Source: Patiria miniata
Lineage: Eukaryota; Echinodermata; Asteroidea; Valvatida; Asterinidae
Assembly (NCBI RefSeq): GCF_015706575.1
Contig: NW_024037074.1
Location: 30,803,334 to 30,867,333, forward strand
Direction of reading: 5' to 3'
Length of the DNA stretch: 64,000 bases
How positions within the stretch are numbered: the first letter of the stretch is position 1; the number at the start of each line of letters is the position of its first letter. A program made the position numbers and the translations under genes. Below, piece after piece: positions 32,893 through 46,410 of this stretch. Under the pieces are notes generated by a model, which worked only from the letters and a program-made list of their open reading frames with translations, was not told the origin of the DNA and made no database searches.

Positions 32893-33377
32893 CTTAAAGG
32901 GATTACAACATTCTTGCAAACATCAATAAAACTACCAAATTATCACGAAATAAATATTCAACTGTTAGTGGATGACAGTCAAAAGCATCCTGCAAAATCA
33001 TGGCACCTGGGGTGCTGTCATTTTCAAGAAAAGTTATCGTTCTGTATCGATTTCCAACGCTGGTCAGCCGACCAGTGTTGAAAAAAACTTTTTTTTTTCC
33101 AAATGCTGCTCCCAATTTATCATATATAAATTTACAAATGTAGTTAGTCTGCGTTTTCTTTGCAGTCGATTACGCAACATCTGTGAACAGGTACAAGCCA
33201 GCTACATGTACATAGTATATATGTACAGTGATTCACTAATCTGACAATTCCCCGATGTCTATAAATAATTGCTCCGTTTCATATTAAGTGGGGTCAGGGA
33301 ACCAGACTACAAGAATACATGATTGTTTTTCTAGCATCTACGAACCCAAAACTTCAAACAAGTCAGTGTATTAAAGG
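32893..33377 (+). repeat. MITE family M2 copy
   Basis: It starts TTAAAGGGATTACAACATTC and shares the AACGCTGGTCAGCCGACCAG palindrome (one substitution) and the TCAGGGAACCAGAC motif. The right end is degraded. Confidence 0.8.
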
Positions 33378-33850
33378 CCTTTTCACACTAGAGTCTCTCA
33401 ACCCAATGAATTGAAAGGCAAGGTTTAAATAGCTGCCACATCATTTTAATGCATTTCGATTAAAAAAAAATCAAATCACAATAATATATTTATATATATT
33501 TTTTTATTGAAATTGCTATTCCAAAATAGAAATGTCTGTATTTACAACATTTGTAAGATTGGATAAAAATAAGCACATGTGTTTACCTGAAATAGAAATT
33601 GTGTTTATTGATTCAAAATATATCAAACTACGGTACAAGAATGTAAATTATCTGTTTAAATACAGAGAACAAAGGGGACAATTGAAGCATCTTTTCGGAA
33701 TTTGTAGATTTATTATCACAATTGTTAGTGACATTGATTTTACAAGCAGTAAACCTAGCCCTCAAGGCTTCATTTGAATGCCCTGCAGACTCTTGTTGAA
33801 TTGCCTAGGGTTTGATGAAAGTACCCACCATGTATGCATGTGACCCATTC

Positions 33851-34200
33851 CAAGGGCGGTTCTAGACCTCAATTTTTTTTTGGGGGGGGGGGCCAAAATA
33901 ATTTTGATCCCCAAAAAGTGTGTGCCAAAAAATTACGGCGTGGGGTTCGGGGCCCACTTAAGGGCCCTGAAATTTTTTGGGATTCTAGATGCTCTGTGGT
34001 GCGATCCGAGGCAATTTCTAACTTTAACCAATGCTTTTTTTAGGAAAAGATGGTGGTGTACTGAATACCGGTACATGCACTCATTGCATGCCTTTATTGC
34101 GAAGTCACTAAAAAAACCCCAAACATTGGCTTTGATTTGGGGGGAGGGGGGTGGGGCCGTTGCCCCCTTTGGCCCCCCCCCCCCTTTGGATCCGCTCTTC
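33851..34200. repeat. MITE, copy of the 24057-24380 family
   Basis: Ends CAAGGGCGGTTCT and GGATCCGCTCTTC are diverged from the first copy. It shares GGCGTGGGGTTCGGGGCCC and ATTCTAGATGCTCTGTGGTG in the interior. Confidence 0.75.
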
Positions 34201-36631
34201 ACCCTCCACCAAAAAGGGTATACATGTATGTCGCAAAAAAAAGTGAAATTGAGTTACATACTGAACATGGTTGGAAAGCCCACAACATGTACGAGATCCA
34301 TAGCCCCTCCCGTTCTGGAGAGATGACTAATTGCATACTAATTACTTCCTTGGAGTTGGAATTACACAACTGAGAAAACAGGCTTTGACAAAGCAGGCTC
34401 TGTTGTAGATTTGGACACGATGCACTTAAAATAGTTTCTCCCCCCCACTTTACAATGTATAAAATCAACATTTCTGTGAATGAACCCCAAAAATGAAGGT
34501 ACCGGTAATAAAAGATGTCATTCATGACAAAAAATGAAAATCAAATTTCAGTGGAATTTTCACCCTCTCAAATGATTATCGGGCCATTACACGATAATGC
34601 ACAGCACGACGTAATGTACCCATTTTTTTTGTGTGGAGCGGGTCGCGTGTTATGTATACTGTCGTCCATTATTTCGCAATAAAATCAGAAACAACAAATT
34701 TTGGGAGTGAGAGTTGAAGCAATCTTTGCAGGCAGAAACCTGTCTGTGATTACCGGTAATCATCCATAGTATTTGTAAGGAACATTGATTTTTTTCTTTT
34801 TAATATATTCAGCAGTTAGGCGAAACAAACCATCCTATTCAGATGGCATGGTGATACCTACCGCTATCTCTATCTGTAGTGTGTTAGGGCCTACATGTAA
34901 GTGTTGACGGCATTCATAATATGTTTACCACTACCCTGCCGGCTGTTATCCATTTAGGATCGTCTGGCCCGATGTGTTTACCAGTAACTGGGCAATGTTC
35001 ACACCCAAAACCCTTCTACTTTCTAGGATAGAGCTTCAAGTCGAGTTGCATTTGGCATTATAATAATAAGAAAATTTGATCTATCCGCCCTGTAGCTATT
35101 AATGGAACGATCTCATCCCTGCGTCCATCTAATGTCTGCGTATGCTTAATAGAAGTATGTCATTCCTTTGAAAACAACATGTCCTGTGTCTTTATGTCTC
35201 TGCTTTAGGAATATGTACGCACCGGTAACCGGACTGTGGTATGTGCGGCTTCTAAGCTGTGTAGTATACATGTGTTATTATTGCTCGCGAGCTGAACATA
35301 ATACGCACGCCGAGCCCTGACGCAGCAGCGCCGAAGCCAGACCATCGTCGAGATATTCTCGTCACAAACAACTCGGGCCTGGAAGGCCTCCTGACCCATT
35401 TTTGTGCCGTTCGGCGCTGTTGACACAATCAGTGTTTACTGTTTCCATTGGCAATGGCAGATCTTACGTGTTTACCGTTTCAGATTTTTTTTTTTTTATA
35501 AACGCTGCAATATTCTACGAGGAACACAAGGGGAAAGATCTAAACGTTATTGATTGGCTTGAACGAGAAAATATTAAATTGAAGTATTATTTGAGGGGCT
35601 TGACTTGAAACCAGTTGAACAAAAGATACCCGGGCTACGCCAGGCGTCATATACCGCGATGCCCTGCTGCTGATTGCCATGGAAACGAGTGGCTATGCTC
35701 AAAGACGATCAGTCGATTTTGCCAGTCAAGCATGCACGCCTCTCAACCGGAATAGAAAATACCGTCTGTTTGGGAGACGCAGAAAAGTATGAGAAAAACA
35801 TTTGTTTCTCGGAGCTGTGGGAGGAATTCGGAAAATTCCACGCAGGATAATTCCGTAATAGCCAGGATGTGTTTTGATCACATTCCTCCATTACCGATGG
35901 TGCTAGGGAAGGATTTTTGGTAGTCAGAAAGTTGATAATGTGCTGAGCAAACATCCAAAGAATGCGCTGCGCACGGAGCAGTCCAGTGCAAACGACCCTG
36001 CCAGATTTGTATTTTTGCAGACTTTTTTGCAGATGGTAGGGACGTTGCGAATTCCTCTGAAATGACTAAATCGGGCTATAATGGCTGATAGTGATAGATC
36101 GAATATACGGTACACCAGACCTTCATTTACATATCACAATTTAAGAAGTTTTGGTTTCAAAATGTTAACATTTTGCTAAACTGCTCTGTTGATGTTGGTC
36201 TTCGCTGAAATTGAGTCATTTTATACTTACAGGCCTGTAGATGCTACATAGTACATATATGTATGAGTTTTTAATCTTTTATTCCATTAAATTATGAATC
36301 TGTAAATTTCAATTGTAATAAATGTATGTAGCAGTTTTTAGAATTAATATTGTTCATTCAATTGGGAATTGTCCCCCCCCCCCTCAAAAAAAAATACCAG
36401 GATTATTAAACCTAATTTTAGATCTTTCAAATGAGACATAAAAAATATAATTAAAAGAAAAAAAAACCCCAATAACAGAGTAATTAAATTTCAAAGTACA
36501 CAGTGATAGGTTTTGTGTAAAGTACCGGTACATGTTCATGTACATGTAACTGATTGTAGTGCATAAAAAAATATAATTTTTTTGGAACATCAAATAAAAT
36601 GTGATTCTTTAAAAAAAATAACTTACATGCA

Positions 36632-36794
36632 GGTGTGTGAAATCTCAGCTTTAAAGCTGATTTCAGCTGTTTTTGTTTTGGATTTCAGCTTTTTTCCCTC
36701 ACTTGCTGTGTACAAAAGTATAGGAGATTTCCCAAAGTTTTTAACACCTTTTTCAGCTTTTTTCAGCTATTTTTATCAGTGGTCACTCACACCC
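36632..36794. repeat. Possible short MITE with TTTCAGCT repeats
   Basis: Ends GGTGTGTGA and TCACTCACACC are roughly inverted, with repeated TTTCAGCTTTTTTCAGC inside. Confidence 0.4.
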
Positions 36795-37572
36795 CAGTAC
36801 ATGTAATTCGGGTAGTCAAGGAATAAATCCATAATAATTTCTTTCAAGAGAGCAAATATTGTGCGGTACATTGTGTGTCTTTAAATTTCACACCACGGAA
36901 AACATTCAAATTACACGTAACCGGTACATGCACATTTTGTATGTTGGGAGTAGTATTTGGGAGTACTGTCGTTACCGTCAATACGACCCTGACTAACTGT
37001 CTGGCTCAGGGCCTGGAGGTGCTTGGGGGAACAACGTCTTCACCTGAACCCCATGGCCATTGCGACACTAACCAGTAAAGTGTTTGGGCCTAATACATTT
37101 CAATGCATGTGTTTTCCACCGGACCTCTGATTTATTATTGTGGCATATTCCTTTTAAGCCTTGTGCCGTTCAGCTGAATTTATTGAGTTTCCTGAAATCG
37201 ACTAATGGAAAGAGAGATAAGAGTGGCGAGATGTTATCGTCTTGAACCCCCCCCCCCCCAAAAAAAAAAACCCGGCAGATCTTCTTTTACTAGAATGTCC
37301 TTGGCTTTGTCAGAGTGTCGTTTCCCACATTTACAGGTTAATAATATATATTTGAAAGGATCATGTGCATTAAAGGTAGGCCGTAATGGATTTGCTCGTC
37401 CCTTGGGGAAAAGTGACCAAGTAACTTGAGAACATGTAATTACTTGATTTGTTTAAAAGAGTGGAGTCTATATCATTGCTAGGCCCCTATCGCTCTTTTA
37501 ATAGCTAAAGACTAGATTTGCGATAATCAGTTGACAAGACTACCGGGTACATGTAAATTTTTTTTTTTTTTT

Positions 37573-38543
37573 AAAGCTATAGTCCATCATTTGCAACTAT
37601 CCAAAAAGTAACTGACGTAAATATTGTTGACAAACATACTTGGTTGAAAGATAGTAAGGGGTCTAAACTCCCTGTGAAATAATTCTCTCTGGCAAGCTGT
37701 CATTTTGAAGAAATCAACGAAAGAAGGCCTTTCCAACGGTGCGTCTTAAGACGCACCGTAGGAAAATTTAAATTAGTAGTTCGTTTTGTTATTCGGCGAA
37801 GCGCGCGCAAGCATTGGCACCACGTACACGCGCGCGCGGTTGCTATAATTTGTCGGATCGGTGCGCGACATCGCGTAGCTACAATCGGCTCAGTGAGAAC
37901 GTGTCTCGGACGCTGAATTCAGGCCCAATTAATACAAAACATGATTCAGCAACTTTTGATTTGAAATCGAGATCCTAGAACTTTTTTTTTAAAGCTATAG
38001 TCCATCATTTGCAACTATCCAAAAAGTAACTGACGTAAATATTGTTGACAAACATACTTGGTTGAAAGATAGTAAGGGGTCTAAACTCCCTGTGAAATAA
38101 TTCTCTCTGGCAAGCTGTCATTTTGAAGAAATCAACGAAAGAAGGCCTTTCCAACGGTGCGTCTTAAGACGCACCGTAGGAAAATTTAAATTAGTAGTTC
38201 GTTTTGTTATTCGGCGAAGCGCGCGCAAGCATTGGCACCACGTACACGCGCGCGCGGTTGCTATAATTTGTCGGATCGGTGCGCGACATCGCGTAGCTAC
38301 AATCGGCTCAGTGAGAACGTGTCTCGGACGCTGAATTCAGGCCCAATTAATACAAAACATGATTCAGCAACTTTTGATTTGAAATCGAGATCCTAGAACG
38401 CTGTTTATCTCAAAATATACAGCTAAAGCTGAGCTGAAACTTTATCGGGTTAGTCGTTCAGCACCCTTCTTTAGATTTTTAACACTTTTGTTGCTTCAAA
38501 CGAACAAAATGCACAAATTACAAATGATGGACCATACCTTTAA
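37573..38543. repeat. MITE family M1 with a 418-bp tandem duplication
   Basis: The M1 element begins AAAGCTATAGTCCATCATTT at 37573 and begins again at 37991. By eye the two units are identical over their 418-base length. Only the second continues to the family's right end (ACAAATGATGGACCATACCTTTAA). Confidence 0.92.
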
Positions 38544-38929
38544 GGGGGGGGGGGATATTTTGAGTCGCTGCAATGAAATGGGAAAACATGTATGTACCGG
38601 TAGGCCCTATTTGACTTGAAACCAACAAAAATGAGAAATTGTCGTTTTCGCAATGCAAATTCTTAATTTTCTGACTTCATAGAATGGTGAGGTGCAATGA
38701 CCAGTGCATTGTGAGGTCATTTTGAAGAATTCACTTCACAAAGGAAATGTACGTACAGTTGTATGTACATATGTAGAAGGAATTTGTCTTGGGAAAAAAT
38801 GGAACATGTACAAGTACAACGAACCGGTACTTTTAATAAAAAAAAAAAATGGTCAAAAAATTTAGAATGAATCTATAGACTGTTTGCAGAAAAAAATTAA
38901 AATAAAAGTTGCACACAGTAAATTCATGT

Positions 38930-39650
38930 CTGCATTTGGCCTGTCCTACATTAATTAATGTAAATTGTCACTTTCGACATTTCGAAATTGCCTTAAAAGA
39001 TTTGTGATTCTTTTCCACTTAAAAATGACGATGTGTTTTTGTGTGTGTCACAAGTGTCTAGTCAAAGGAGATTATTTATTCTCTCATTACACTTAATCTG
39101 CTGGGTAAGTCTCCACAGAATTGTAAATTATCCTGTGCTCCGAAGAAAAAAAAAAATGAAGTGAAAAATTAAAAAACAATTCATTAGTTCCCTGTGGCTT
39201 TCCTAATAGTATCGTATTCCAACCCAGTATTGAGTTGCTTGACTCATCTGTGGTCGGACTTGTTTGTCTGAGATCATGCGTCTCCTGAAGTATGCATATT
39301 ACTTTCACTTCGGCCATTTATTTAGTACACGACTCAACAAGTAATATCATTACATGCAGCTCAGCGCACGGTAAACCAGTCAGGAGCCCGGGTACCGGGT
39401 AACGGTTGAGTTGACATTTGAACTTGACCTGCCTTATTGACGGTGAACGCCATAAGTGTTTTTCTGGCCTGACTGAGCGTATTTATTTAGGTCATTTTTT
39501 TTCCCCCAGCGAGCATAACACTGTGTGCAGAAACCAATGGCTGTATTCTTTGTACACGTACGGTACTGTAGCGATATACGCACAGTGTACACTTATTGCT
39601 CATTATTATTACAAAATCTATATGTACTGTAAGTAAAGGTACATGTTTAT
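38930..39650. other. Receptor intron stretch without recognisable element
   Basis: Only short ORFs. TATTTATTTAG-type AT-rich patches and ACATGTAC/CGTACGGTAC microrepeats were seen. Confidence 0.4.
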
Positions 39651-39656
39651 ACAACA

Positions 39657-40170
39657 TTCCCCCCCCCCAAAAAAGCTACCAAATTACTTGACTGTAAGTG
39701 ATAATAGTCTCAAGCATACTGTGACATCATGGCTCCTGGTGTGCTGTCATTTTTTTTTTTAAAGCGGAGTTATTGTATCAATTTCCAACGATGGTCAGCC
39801 GACCATCATTTGAAAAAAAAAAAGCCCTGACTTTTTTCAAATACTGCCCTCAAATTCACCAAATTTAGTTAGTTCACATTTTGTTTGCAATCAGTTACAC
39901 ATCCGTGAACGGGTGCAACCAAGCTAGTCTGGTTCCCTGACCTGACAATTCCCTGACGTCTATAAATGGCTCTGTTTCGTCTGAAGTAGGGTCAGGGAAC
40001 CAGACTGCAAGAACAGCATTTTTTTGGTTTATTTTCCAGCATCTATGAACACAAAACTTTAAACAGGTCAGTGTAACAATATTGCAATAAAATACTATAA
40101 AATGCTATAAAATACACTCCGTCCATTTTAGAAAATCACAGCAAAAGCAAGTGTTGTCTGATATTATAGC
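39657..40170 (+). repeat. MITE family M2 copy, degraded
   Basis: It shares CCAACGATGGTCAGCCGACC, the TGGTTCCCTGACCTGACAAT segment and CACAGCAAAAGCAAGTG near the right end. The terminal TTAA signatures are decayed. Confidence 0.7.
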
Positions 40171-40354
40171 AAGTAAATTAAAGCAATAGTCTCTGTTTCG
40201 TAGCTCTACAAAGTTGAGCCCTGGTCTTTGACTTTGGAAAATTTGTTGTACATGTAAGTGTTCATGGCTAACGTACATGTACATGTGTATGTACATGTGT
40301 ATGTACATGTGTACGTATAATACCATGTTAAGTTGTACACACTGTACATGTTGG

Positions 40355-40775
40355 GGATGTGACGTTTACACGTTTGAACGTTTTTACAATTTTTTTTTTC
40401 AAAATCCATAATTTACAAAATTTCCAATCGTTTAAACGAAACCCAAATTATGAAAAAGGGGCCCACCGGTGCATTTACGAGATCTTTTTAGCATAAATAA
40501 TTAACAACGTCTTCAAACCTAGTTGATTTATGAAACCTTAGAAGCACCGCAGCGGTCTACTTGATTACATTCGAGCTACACAGTATTACAAGTTTTTATT
40601 TTTGAATGACCACCTACAATTTTTTACAAATGTACATGTCAATCATTGTTGATTTATCATGTCAATCACGCCGAACTGAATAGGAACGCGTCAGCCTTTG
40701 TGAAATGGCTAAACGTGTAAACGGTTCTTCAAATATTTGCTAAACTGTTACCACATTAAACACAAAGTCACATCC
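40355..40775. repeat. MITE with GGATGTGAC ends
   Basis: GGATGTGAC (40355) and GTCACATCC (40767-40775) are inverted. The interior has ACGTTTACACGTTTGAACG and AAACGTGTAAACGGTTC, again inverted. Confidence 0.6.
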
Positions 40776-41773
40776 GTAGTACATGTACATGTATTATGCA
40801 AGCATAAGCCAATTAGTGAAATTGTTTTGTTTTTGTTTGTTTAACGTTGTTTGTAGACCACGCACGCAGTGACTGTGGAGCTGAGGCTCAGGTGTGCGAA
40901 TCATTAACAGACGATGGTAACGAGGTTTAATCTTACCGCGGAGAGTACGTGTACAGATGATAGGCAGACCAATTATGCACAGTAATAAAAGGCACCAGAA
41001 ATGACATGTTAGAGTCCAAAGCTTGCGTGCGCACTGTAAAACAAGATTGTTTAATGATAAACTGGGCTGCTACTTTTCATCATAAAGAAAAGCGGCAAAG
41101 TTCGCTGTCTATATATCTCGTAAACAATTACGTCAGTGATTACGTTGTTTACTTGTCGAAGTTTATATTTTTACATGTTATACCTTTTTTTTTTTTTAAA
41201 TGGGGCAAATTCACCAATACATGTACGTACCTACCGGTATGGCCATTATAAAAAACTGTCAGCGATATTTATTGGTAACAGAATGGAGGTGTAGACAGTT
41301 AACTGCTGGAAAAATACCGATGATTTATGAGCTAATATCTCAGTGCTCTCACCTGTATACATAACAACTTGCAATAACAAATCCATAAATCATTGAAGGG
41401 TTTGAATATCAAAATAGCCAGGCAAAAAAGAGAAAGAACAGAATGTAGGCCAGGGGAAGGATTTGACGTAAACACTGGCAAGAATAGCTCGGTATGCAGT
41501 ACCTGTAGGACCAATGTTTGATGATCGCATAAAAATCTGATGAATTGTGTAACTTTGACAGCATGCTGTGCACATTCATCTGAATTAAATGTTTCTTATA
41601 TATCTTTTTTGGGGCTGGGGTAAATTTCATGAAGCTACAGTTTTTTTGGTCTCAAGTTGGTAAATTTCAAGCTACAAATATTTACCGGTACTACTTACAT
41701 GTACATGTAGTAAATTTACGTGATGTACCGGTATGTACCGGTAAAGCAGAAATGCAGCTGGGAACCAGTTTAA

Positions 41774-42173
41774 CCCTAACTCCCTAGGCCTTTTTGCTAG
41801 GATGTAGCCTCAATCCTGCAAAATCCTCCAATTGGCCTCATGGAAAAATAGCATATAGCCTCAATCCTGCAAATTCCTCCGCTATTTCTTGAATATGGTC
41901 CATGGAGGGGTGACCACTGCCTGAATCCTACAAAATCCTGCGGCTATGACTGTCAATAGGCTGAGGCAGAGACAGTGACATCCTGGAGCAGTGCGGAGGA
42001 TGTCAAGTATAATCAAGGACTAAATTTATGCACGGCTGAGCATAAACAACACAAGGTCCGGCCCAAGACCTTGACACAGTGCGTACTCCGAAATCAGCAA
42101 CCCACTTTTGCCATGTAACCTCAAATTCCTCCAATTTGCAAAAAGGATTTTGGAGGATTCAAGGCGGTTAGGG
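41774..42173. repeat. piggyBac-like MITE family M4 copy
   Basis: Bordered by TTAA at 41770-41773 and 42174-42177. Ends CCCTAACTCCCTAGGCC and GGTTAGGG. Interior CCTCAATCCTGCAAAATCCT repeats. Confidence 0.78.
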
Positions 42174-42769
42174 TTAAAGGCAATGTCCATTGTACATATG
42201 TACGTCAGTGTCGTTTAGGCTTATTACCTGTTTTCATTTAAACAAAAAGTGCTTAGTACCCCTGTGAAAGTGGCACCAGAAGCAGAAAGATCGCTAGGGC
42301 CAATTATTTAAACTACTTTAAAAAAAAAAAAAACACCCTTACCATAACCAGAATTGTCATTCTTTTTTTTTCTTTTTTTTGGCTGGCATTTTTTTTTTTG
42401 TTTCCCTACTGAAGTGATTTGCCCTGACTTTCCATAAATTAAAAAAAACCCCAACATACATTCACGGAACCCAACAGATCACAGACGATATATATGAACC
42501 ATTCACGTTAGATTATAATCTTGAAGAATTGATTAAGTTGGAATGTCTAAGGAAAGTGCCCGCAAATCAACAATGATGAAGCAAAATTTGCCGATTTCAA
42601 AATGAAAATTTGATGTCAGTGTCGGAGTATGATCTACAATGTACGGTCAGCAAGGAATTCAGAGGAGGAGAAGCTTTTAATCACGTTTGCGCAGTGACGG
42701 ACTAATCACGCTAAATAAATTGTAATGTACCGCGTTTTCCATCGGATCAAGAATCGCAAAGCGCTTTTC

Positions 42770-42985
42770 AATTATTGCCCCGTTCATCAGGCCATGAGAC
42801 CACGTGGCAGCTGCTATCAGCGCACATTGGGTCCTCTACCCTCACAGGTACCCATTCATGGTGGAGCTCTAGACGCAATTGTAGTAAAGTGTCTTGCCCA
42901 AGGGCACAAACAGCATGTTCCTGGCAGGGTTCAAACCCATGCACCATCGCACATGAGTCGCATGTAGAACCACTGGATCATGGCA
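42770..42985 (-). repeat. tRNA-derived SINE
   Basis: On the minus strand an A-box-like TCCAGTGGTTCTACATGCG is followed by a B-box GGTTTGAACCCTGCC, then TGTGCCCTTGGGCAAGACAC, a familiar SINE body motif. Confidence 0.65.
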
Positions 42986-43763
42986 TTCTACATGTACATG
43001 TACAAAATGTACATACTTTTTTTTAGACTATATACTTACAGACGTACAAAATGTTCATGTTAATTTAAACATCGTGAATTTAAATTTTCCCCCTCCCTCC
43101 TTACTCTCCCCTTTTGCTCTGCCCACCCCCCATTTCACAACACGGCCTAATGGGTCCCACAGGAATTCGGAGGTGAGAATTTTAACAAATGTTGTTTTCC
43201 AATCTCCGGCAAAACAAAATGGAATGATTATTTCCTTTCTGCACAAAAAGAAAGAAAAAAGTTGAGGGAAAGGTCATCAAGTGAGCGGTGTTCTCAACCT
43301 GACTGACAAAAATATTTACAACATCTACACAACTGACTACTGGTCTGGGACATACTGATTTGCCCATTAATTTTAATGAGCGGCTGGACGGTGGTGGACT
43401 GAAGCATGACTGAAGCAATTGCAAGTCTCTCTTGTTTTGGTCATGTTTACGTGCCTCTCACACCCACATCGGGGCTCAGAAATAATAAACCCTCAACAAC
43501 ACCCAGCGGATTCTCTGATTACATTTCTTGCAAAACAGGATTGTTTGTTGGTCGTGATGCATGCCTGTTGTACTTGAGACTTTTATATAAGCCTGTTTTT
43601 GTGGAGTGCAAATCACGGGGTTCCATTGTTGTAAAAATAAAGATTGACATTCGGTAGCAAATTGCAAAATACTCGGAAAAATTTCCAACAGGAAGAGCCC
43701 CCTTACGACTTTTTCCAGAGAGTGCTATTTTGCCAAAAACTTCAGTACCTGAACTTTCCTCTG

Positions 43764-44276
43764 TACCTGGGGTGAGTAAAAAAAAAAAAAAAAAAAACCC
43801 AAATGGCAGGACCAATTTTTTAATAAAATTTTGCCTGTAGCACTTTCAAAATCTAGGATATGAAAGCCCATTTATTAAGCTTTCTTTCAGTACAAGAATC
43901 ATTCAAATCACTCATGTTCTTTTCAAGTTACAGAATTTTGAACACAAACACCGTTTTAAAGTTCCGTCTACGGATCACAAAAAAGTAAATGTTCTTTCAG
44001 CAAAACGAAAACAATTCTCGCAGGGATGCATGTGAATTGTTTTCGGTTTGCTGAAAGAACACGTACCTTTTTTTGTGATCTGTGGACAGAACTTAAAAAT
44101 GGTGTATGTGTTCAAAATTCCGTAACTTTAAAAGTACGAACGATTTGTGTACTAAAACAAAGCTCATTGATTGGGCTTTTAATTATATCCTAGATTTTCA
44201 AAGTGCTACAGGCAAAACTACATTCAAAAGTTGGTCCTGCCATTTGGGTTTTGTGTTTTTTTTAACTCACCCTGTA
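43764..44276. repeat. Mariner-like foldback MITE family M3, copy 1
   Basis: TA-bordered ends TACCTGGGGTGAGTAAAA and TTTAACTCACCCTGTA. The two halves are imperfect reverse complements for almost the whole length (AAAGTGCTACAGGCAAA, TTTCAGCAAAACGAAAAC). No transposase. Confidence 0.82.
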
Positions 44277-44802
44277 CACGGACATACTGACTCAAGAGGG
44301 AAATGGGAATGTCCCTCCGAAAATGTTGTTTGTTTTAAAGGGGCTCCTTTTCTTTCGCTGTGGCCGCACCAGAGTTCCAGTCTTAAACTTTTATTTTCAG
44401 GCTTTTTCTCGTAAACAGAAACAATGCTGCACCCTTCCTGTCAATCAAGCCGACTTCAAGTAATCTGTGGGTTCTCGGCCCCGTCGCGATATTTTTTTTT
44501 TATTTTCACCTTTTAACATTTTCACACAGGTGCGTCTCCCTTCCATGATCTTGTTTTTTTATCTGTTGTGCTTTTTTTAGTCGACCACCAGACTTGCTCG
44601 GCCCGGTATGTCGTAGTTGGTGGTCGCTTCCGTGCCCCGAAACCCCCTGCTTGCATCCAAGGCAGAGGTTAATAACGTTAACATAATTTGTTACATATTT
44701 ACACCTGTATGAGGTAGGTTTTTTTTTGCAAAACACAAATTGCAAAACGCAGGACTTCAAATAACGGTGTAGGACTGTACTGAAAAAGGTGAACAGAACT
44801 GT

Positions 44803-45302
44803 TTAAAGGAATGTACAACATTTGCTTTTGCTGCAATTTTCAGAAATAAATGGGTTTGAAGGATTAGTATGTTATAGAAAATATTGTTAAACTGACTTGT
44901 TTCCGTTTTGGGCTTGAAGATGCTGGAAAACCAAGAAAAATATCATGTTCTTGGAGTTTTGTTCCCTGACCCCACTTGAGATGAAACGGAGCAGTTTGTC
45001 AACTTTGGGGAATTGTAAGGTCAGAGAATCAGTCCAATCAATTGCAAAGAAAATGCGAAAAAACTAATTATGAAAATCTAAGAGCAGTTTTTGAAAAAAA
45101 ACACCCCGTTTTCTCCAACTCTAGTCGGCCGACCAGCGTTGGAAAATCAATTACCATTTTTTCTTGAAAAAGTCTGCACTCCAGGAGTCACGATTTTACA
45201 GGATGCTTTAGACCGTCATTCCCTAACATCCAGTAAGATATTTCGTGATAGTTTGATCATTTCGTTTTTTTGATGTTTGCCTATGTTGTATCTTCCCTTT
45301 AA
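44803..45302 (-). repeat. MITE family M2 copy, reverse orientation
   Basis: TTAAAGGAATGTACAACATT at the left, TATCTTCCCTTTAA at the right. Contains GTCGGCCGACCAGCGTTGG. Confidence 0.82.
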
Positions 45303-45766
45303 AGTGAAAACAAAAAAAATATTAAAGTGAACAAAAATCTGAAATTGTGATTGTGTACAAGCCTTTACAGGCGTAAAAAAGTGCATTCTTTTGTATCCAT
45401 TTTGCATCACATTTTGTCGGACAAAATTTTGTTGTTACACAAAACGGACTCGTGGATTGTCACTGGTCACACAGGAAATCCTTATCATTAAGCATTAGCC
45501 AGTTCCTTATTAAATTACACAAAGGTTGGAAAAACAGTCCCTCAGGAAGTTATACTGGGTTTATTGTTTCCTATTCGCTAGAAAAAAATTGAATATAGAT
45601 GTACCTTGAACAGTATACAGTGTATGAGGAGATGATTTGTAACTAGACACAAGAACTGCAAAAAATACCGAGATCGGGTTTCTTGACTCCAAGGAAAGTG
45701 AATGTACACTGTACAACAAACAGTTTCCTCCAAATTTAAATTCCAACAATTTTATGCATGTACATG

Positions 45767-46410
45767 TACAAGGTGAGTCAAAAAAAAGCAGAAACCAAAC
45801 CCAGAAAGTTATTTCATATTTAAAAAAATATGTAACACAAAACATAATTATGACTTGTTTACAAGCCAATTTAATAAACTACTTTTACTATATTTTTTAG
45901 ATGCAAAAATTACTTCAACTGCTCAATCCGTTCAAATTATATCACCATTTAAACGAAATGGCCCTAAAATCTGTTGCATCCATACCTGCGATTTTAAGAA
46001 TTGTCGTTGCAATTGTCTTCAAGCATCACCAGCAATAAAACCTCAGTTTTAAAAGTTAAAAAAATTCAACAAAGTCCTTTTGAAGGCCCATCTTTAAAAA
46101 AAAAAGGGGGATTTTATAAATTTATCCTATTGTTAGCCAAAGCAGGGTTGTTAATAAAGATATTGTGTACTACAGTTGTTGAAACAAGTTGAAACAAGTA
46201 TTCTGTGTCATTTTTGTTGTTGTTCCGAACAGTCAGAACACATACCCGGTAATAAATTGCTTTTTTAAATTTTACGAAACTTCATTTAAACATTACAATT
46301 TTAACGTGTGGAGCAATTGAAATAAGTTTCTCACTTAAAAGTAGGGTTTTTTTTTATATGAAACATATTTCTGTGTATTTTGGTTCCGCTGTTTTTTTAC
46401 TTGCCCTGTA
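45767..46410. repeat. Mariner-like MITE family M3, diverged copy
   Basis: Ends TACAAGGTGAGTCAAAAAAA and TTTTTTTACTTGCCCTGTA, continuing as AGCAGAAACCAAA / TTTGGTTCCGCT inverted pairs. The interior is unlike the other two copies. Confidence 0.7.
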
